Source: UBA6170 sp034429975 (GTDB lineage Bacteria; Chloroflexota; Anaerolineae; Anaerolineales; Anaerolineaceae). Taken from it: a stretch of 7,663 nt of DNA. Shown here piece after piece: positions 6,049 through 7,663 of this stretch. A model generated the notes under the pieces. It ran no database searches, had not been told where the DNA came from, and was given only the letters and a program-made list of their open reading frames with translations. The position numbers and the translations under genes are program-made. Positions within the stretch are counted from its first letter, which is position 1, and each line of letters starts with the position of its first letter. Location of the stretch: positions 1 through 7,663 of the forward strand of contig DAOUFM010000160.1 in assembly GCA_034429975.1 (NCBI GenBank). Direction: 5' to 3'.

Positions 6049-6698
6049 GCCCCGCCAACAACCCGCACCTGCAACAACCGGTATTAAGTCTGGGAGCACC
6101 TTTCCAGAACGCCCGACAGGTGATGATCCTGCTGCATGGCCGTGGAGCCAGCGCCGAAGCGATTCTCTCGCTGGCAGCCGAATTAGACGCCCCGGACACT
6201 CACTTTCTGGCACCACAGGCGGATCAATACCGCTGGTACCCATATAGTTTCCTATCCCCGCTTGAACGCAACGAGCCGGAACTTTCCTGCGCCCTGGAGC
6301 GTGTCGATACCCTCGTCAACCAGGTGCTCAAATCCGGCAAACGGCTGGATCAGATCATTCTGGCAGGCTTCTCACAGGGCGCCTGTTTGGCCAGCGAATA
6401 CGTGGTCCGCAACCCGCGCCGGTATGGCGGCCTGATTGTGCTCAGTGGCGGCTGGATCGGCCCGCAGACCATGCAGCGCAGCGCAATCGCCGACCTGGAA
6501 GGCATGCCGGTCTTCATCGGCTGCAGCGATATCGATCAGCATATTCCTCTTTCCCGGGTGGAAGAGACTACCCATCTTCTGGAAAGTATGGGCGCAGAGG
6601 TGAACCAGCAGATTTACTCCGGGATGGGGCACACCGTCAATGCGGATGAGATCGCGCACATCAACAATTTGCTCAAACAATCGGTTAAAGCCAGTTAG
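6045..6698 (+). CDS. mhqD: Alpha/beta-hydrolase, phospholipase/carboxylesterase family (MhqD-like)
   Basis: This 217-aa soluble serine hydrolase has the full catalytic triad: Ser110 in GFSQGACLA (108-116), Asp164 in SDIDQHIP (161-168) and His196 in MGHTV (194-198). The oxyanion-side motif LLHGRGASAE (29-38) is typical of the bacterial carboxylesterase/acyl-protein-thioesterase-like group that includes MhqD. The length matches the family, and there is no signal peptide. I chose the GTG start at 6045, which overlaps the dioxygenase stop in the sequence GTGA (4-bp overlap) and follows GGAGG (6033-6037) at 7 bases, so the two genes are translationally coupled. The pairing with an MhqO-like dioxygenase suggests it hydrolyses a ring-cleavage or quinone-derived ester. 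Its stop codon shares three bases with the end of the convergent RNase HI gene, with no terminator between. Confidence 0.92.
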   Translation: MSPANNPHLQQPVLSLGAPFQNARQVMILLHGRGASAEAILSLAAELDAPDTHFLAPQADQYRWYPYSFLSPLERNEPELSCALERVDTLVNQVLKSGKRLDQIILAGFSQGACLASEYVVRNPRRYGGLIVLSGGWIGPQTMQRSAIADLEGMPVFIGCSDIDQHIPLSRVEETTHLLESMGAEVNQQIYSGMGHTVNADEIAHINNLLKQSVKAS

Positions 6699-7210
6699 AA
6701 CAAACCCGGCTGTTGTCGCTGGTCCTCCTGACTTTTCTCATAGCCGGAATCGATCAGCAAATTCTTCTGCCGGGCAGCCTGCACAGCGAGCTGGTCACAA
6801 CGCTCGTTTTCGGGGTGTCCGGCGTGCCCTTTCACCCAGATCAGTTCGACCTCGTGTTGATCCAGCAGTCCAGATAATTCTTGCCACAGATCCGGGTTGA
6901 GCAACTTCCCCTTGCCCGTCTTTTTCCATTTTTTCACACGCCAGATATCCACCCAACCCAGGTTAATCGCGTCAGCCAGGTATTTCGAATCGGTGTGCAG
7001 ACGAACCCTTTCACCTGGGGCTATAGCCTTCAGCCCGGCTATGGCTGCCATCAATTCCATGCGATTATTGGTCGTCAGTCGGTAGCCCTGCGAGAGCTCG
7101 CGGCGCTGGCCAGCCTGCACAACAATCACGCCATAACCTCCCGGCCCCGGGTTGCCGGTACAGGCGCCATCCGTGTAGATTTCAATGGGAGTTAAGCGTA
7201 GGGTAGGCAT
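6695..7210 (-). CDS. rnhA: Ribonuclease HI
   Basis: This 171-aa enzyme cuts the RNA strand of RNA-DNA hybrids and removes primers and R-loops. All active-site residues are visible: Asp14 (IYTDGACTGNPGPGG), Glu52 (NNRMEL), Asp74 (HTDSKY), His129 (VKGHAGH) and Asp139 (NERCDQLA). The basic stretch RVKKWKKTGKGK (91-102) fits the handle region that grips the hybrid. Compared with E. coli RNase HI (155 aa), there is a polar C-terminal tail of about 20 residues that ends in QPGLF, much like the QLGLF beta-clamp-binding peptide at the end of E. coli DNA polymerase II. The ATG at 7210 is the only reasonable start: a TAA lies in frame two codons upstream, and the nearest AGGAG is 19 bases away, so initiation looks weak or leaderless. 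The gene converges on the hydrolase with overlapping stops. Confidence 0.96.
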   Translation of the reverse strand: MPTLRLTPIEIYTDGACTGNPGPGGYGVIVVQAGQRRELSQGYRLTTNNRMELMAAIAGLKAIAPGERVRLHTDSKYLADAINLGWVDIWRVKKWKKTGKGKLLNPDLWQELSGLLDQHEVELIWVKGHAGHPENERCDQLAVQAARQKNLLIDSGYEKSQEDQRQQPGLF

Positions 7211-7365
7211 TGATTATTGAGTCAAATCGCTCCTGAGGTGTATTTAATTGCCAAAATTCAATTCCATCATTTAAGTCACATTTATCTGCGATGATGATTA
7301 TGTTTTTGTGTCATTTGGGCAATTAGTTGCAATTCATTGTTTAATTATATTGCATTAATTTTGCC
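7211..7365. other. AT-rich region upstream of rnhA, no gene
   Basis: No coding frame is credible here. On the minus strand a perfect TATAAT (7349-7344) is the best -10 candidate for rnhA, but it has no fitting -35 and would give a leader of over 120 nt. CATCAT (about 7265) and ATGATG (about 7291) form a weak inverted repeat. Otherwise I see nothing recognisable. Confidence 0.3.
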
Positions 7366-7438
7366 GTAGGGGTGAAGCATTGGAGTACGAAAGTTCGTGT
7401 GGTAAAACCAGGACTATTCTCCAATGCTTCATTCCTGC
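7366..7438 (+). repeat. 73-bp inverted-repeat element forming a long stem with a three-way junction
   Basis: The arms TGAAGCATTGGAG (7373-7385) and CTCCAATGCTTCA (7419-7431) are perfect 13-bp inverted repeats. If read as plus-strand RNA the stem extends to 20 bp (7366-7385 with 7419-7438) through three G-U pairs. Between the arms are two small hairpins, ACGA/TCGT (7387-7398) and TGGT/ACCA (7400-7410), giving a three-way junction. The left end CGTAGGGG is shared with the element after hppA. It could be a MITE- or REP-like repeat or a small structured RNA; the sequence alone does not decide. Confidence 0.6.
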
Positions 7439-7545
7439 CGATTATCCATCAATTATTCATTGCGCGAGCCCTCACAGTGGAAGATATTACCCAACGTAAA
7501 AAATCGAGTCCAGGGTGACATCTCAAATGACGGAAATATCATCCT

Positions 7546-7573
7546 CCCCCTCTCTAACGCGTTGGAGAGGGGG
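7546..7573. repeat. 28-bp near-perfect GC-rich palindrome
   Basis: The palindrome pairs CCCCCTCTC (7546-7554) with GAGAGGGGG (7565-7573) around AACGCGTT. All 14 base-pair positions match except one T/G. It is followed by a G-rich tail, CCGGGGGGTGAGG (7574-7586). I know this type of sequence as a common dispersed intergenic palindrome in several bacterial phyla, but cannot name a family. No T-run follows, so a terminator is doubtful. Confidence 0.65.
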
Positions 7574-7596
7574 CCGGGGGGTGAGGTGGTTTTGCT

Positions 7597-7624
7597 AGCT
7601 CAAAGGTTAAAGCTCAAAGCTCAA
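7597..7624. repeat. Short AGCTCAA repeat
   Basis: Three exact copies of AGCTCAA occur at 7597-7603, 7611-7617 and 7618-7624, the last two adjacent. This looks like replication slippage inside non-coding repeat sequence. Confidence 0.5.
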
Positions 7625-7663
7625 TGCCAAAAACCAGAATTGAGGTGACCTCTCAAACATCGA

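Larger units (their letters stand above)
7514..7657. repeat. Direct repeat GGTGACNTCTCAAA flanking a palindrome
   Basis: GGTGACATCTCAAA (7514-7527) and GGTGACCTCTCAAA (7644-7657) match at 13 of 14 positions, 130 bp apart, and flank the 28-bp palindrome at 7546-7573. The right copy contains the palindrome GAGGT-G-ACCTC (7642-7652). The copies are longer than a usual target-site duplication, so they are more likely part of a repeat family. Confidence 0.45.

Noticed and set aside
7366..7438. tRNA gene, because of the 73-nt cloverleaf-like shape
   Set aside because: The stem is 20 bp long, there are only two inner hairpins, and the conserved T-loop and anticodon-arm features are missing.
7424..7648. 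Plus-strand open frame of 74 codons at the right end
   Set aside because: It runs through the inverted-repeat arm, the 28-bp palindrome and the AGCTCAA repeat, and has no ribosome-binding site. The coding appearance is accidental.
7510..7663. CRISPR array
   Set aside because: The repeat units are too short, too few and irregularly spaced, and no cas gene is present.

Overview
The window looks like a piece of a bacterial chromosome from the Chloroflexota, probably Anaerolineae. This placement is an inference. It rests on the mix of a K+-dependent membrane pyrophosphatase, an MhqO/MhqD-like pair and RNase HI, together with several GC-rich palindromic intergenic repeats of a style I associate with that group. 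No rRNA or other marker gene is present to confirm it. Coding regions are moderately GC-rich, while the intergenic stretches (about 2170-2510, 4920-5090 and 7211-7365) are clearly AT-rich.

The left part (1-2166, minus strand) is a phage or prophage DNA-packaging module read right to left: a 125-codon gene in the place of a small terminase subunit, the large terminase subunit, and the first 83 codons of a portal protein that runs off the window. The genes are packed tightly, with a 17-bp overlap and then a 19-bp gap. A good minus-strand promoter lies just upstream of the first gene. Repeated TTCTAA/TTAGAA half-sites sit on and after its predicted start point, which suggests a repressor-controlled transcript. 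The 348-bp AT-rich gap at 2167-2514 separates this module from hppA and holds several inverted repeats.

The centre (2515-4833, plus strand) is hppA, a complete 772-aa membrane-bound, ion-pumping pyrophosphatase. Its sequence predicts K+ dependence and, less surely, Na+ pumping. It is followed within 6 bp by a 77-bp element made of two strong hairpins enclosed by GTAGGGG/CCCCTAC ends. The first hairpin may act as its terminator.

The right part holds a two-gene operon (5092-6698, plus strand) with a 4-bp start/stop overlap. It encodes a two-domain VOC-fold ring-cleavage dioxygenase of the PcpA/LinE/MhqO type and an MhqD-like alpha/beta-hydrolase, a pairing known from quinone and electrophile detoxification. 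Its promoter is bracketed by two near-identical palindromes (TTCGAYATCGAA) whose core, TCGA-N2-TCGA, matches the core I remember for the MhqR operator of Bacillus. The operon converges on rnhA (RNase HI, minus strand) so tightly that their stop codons share bases. The RNase HI ends in QPGLF, which resembles a sliding-clamp-binding peptide.

The last 450 bp (7211-7663) contain no credible gene. They hold repeats: a 73-bp element able to form a 20-bp RNA stem around a three-way junction, a 28-bp near-perfect palindrome, a dispersed 14-bp direct repeat and a short AGCTCAA repeat.
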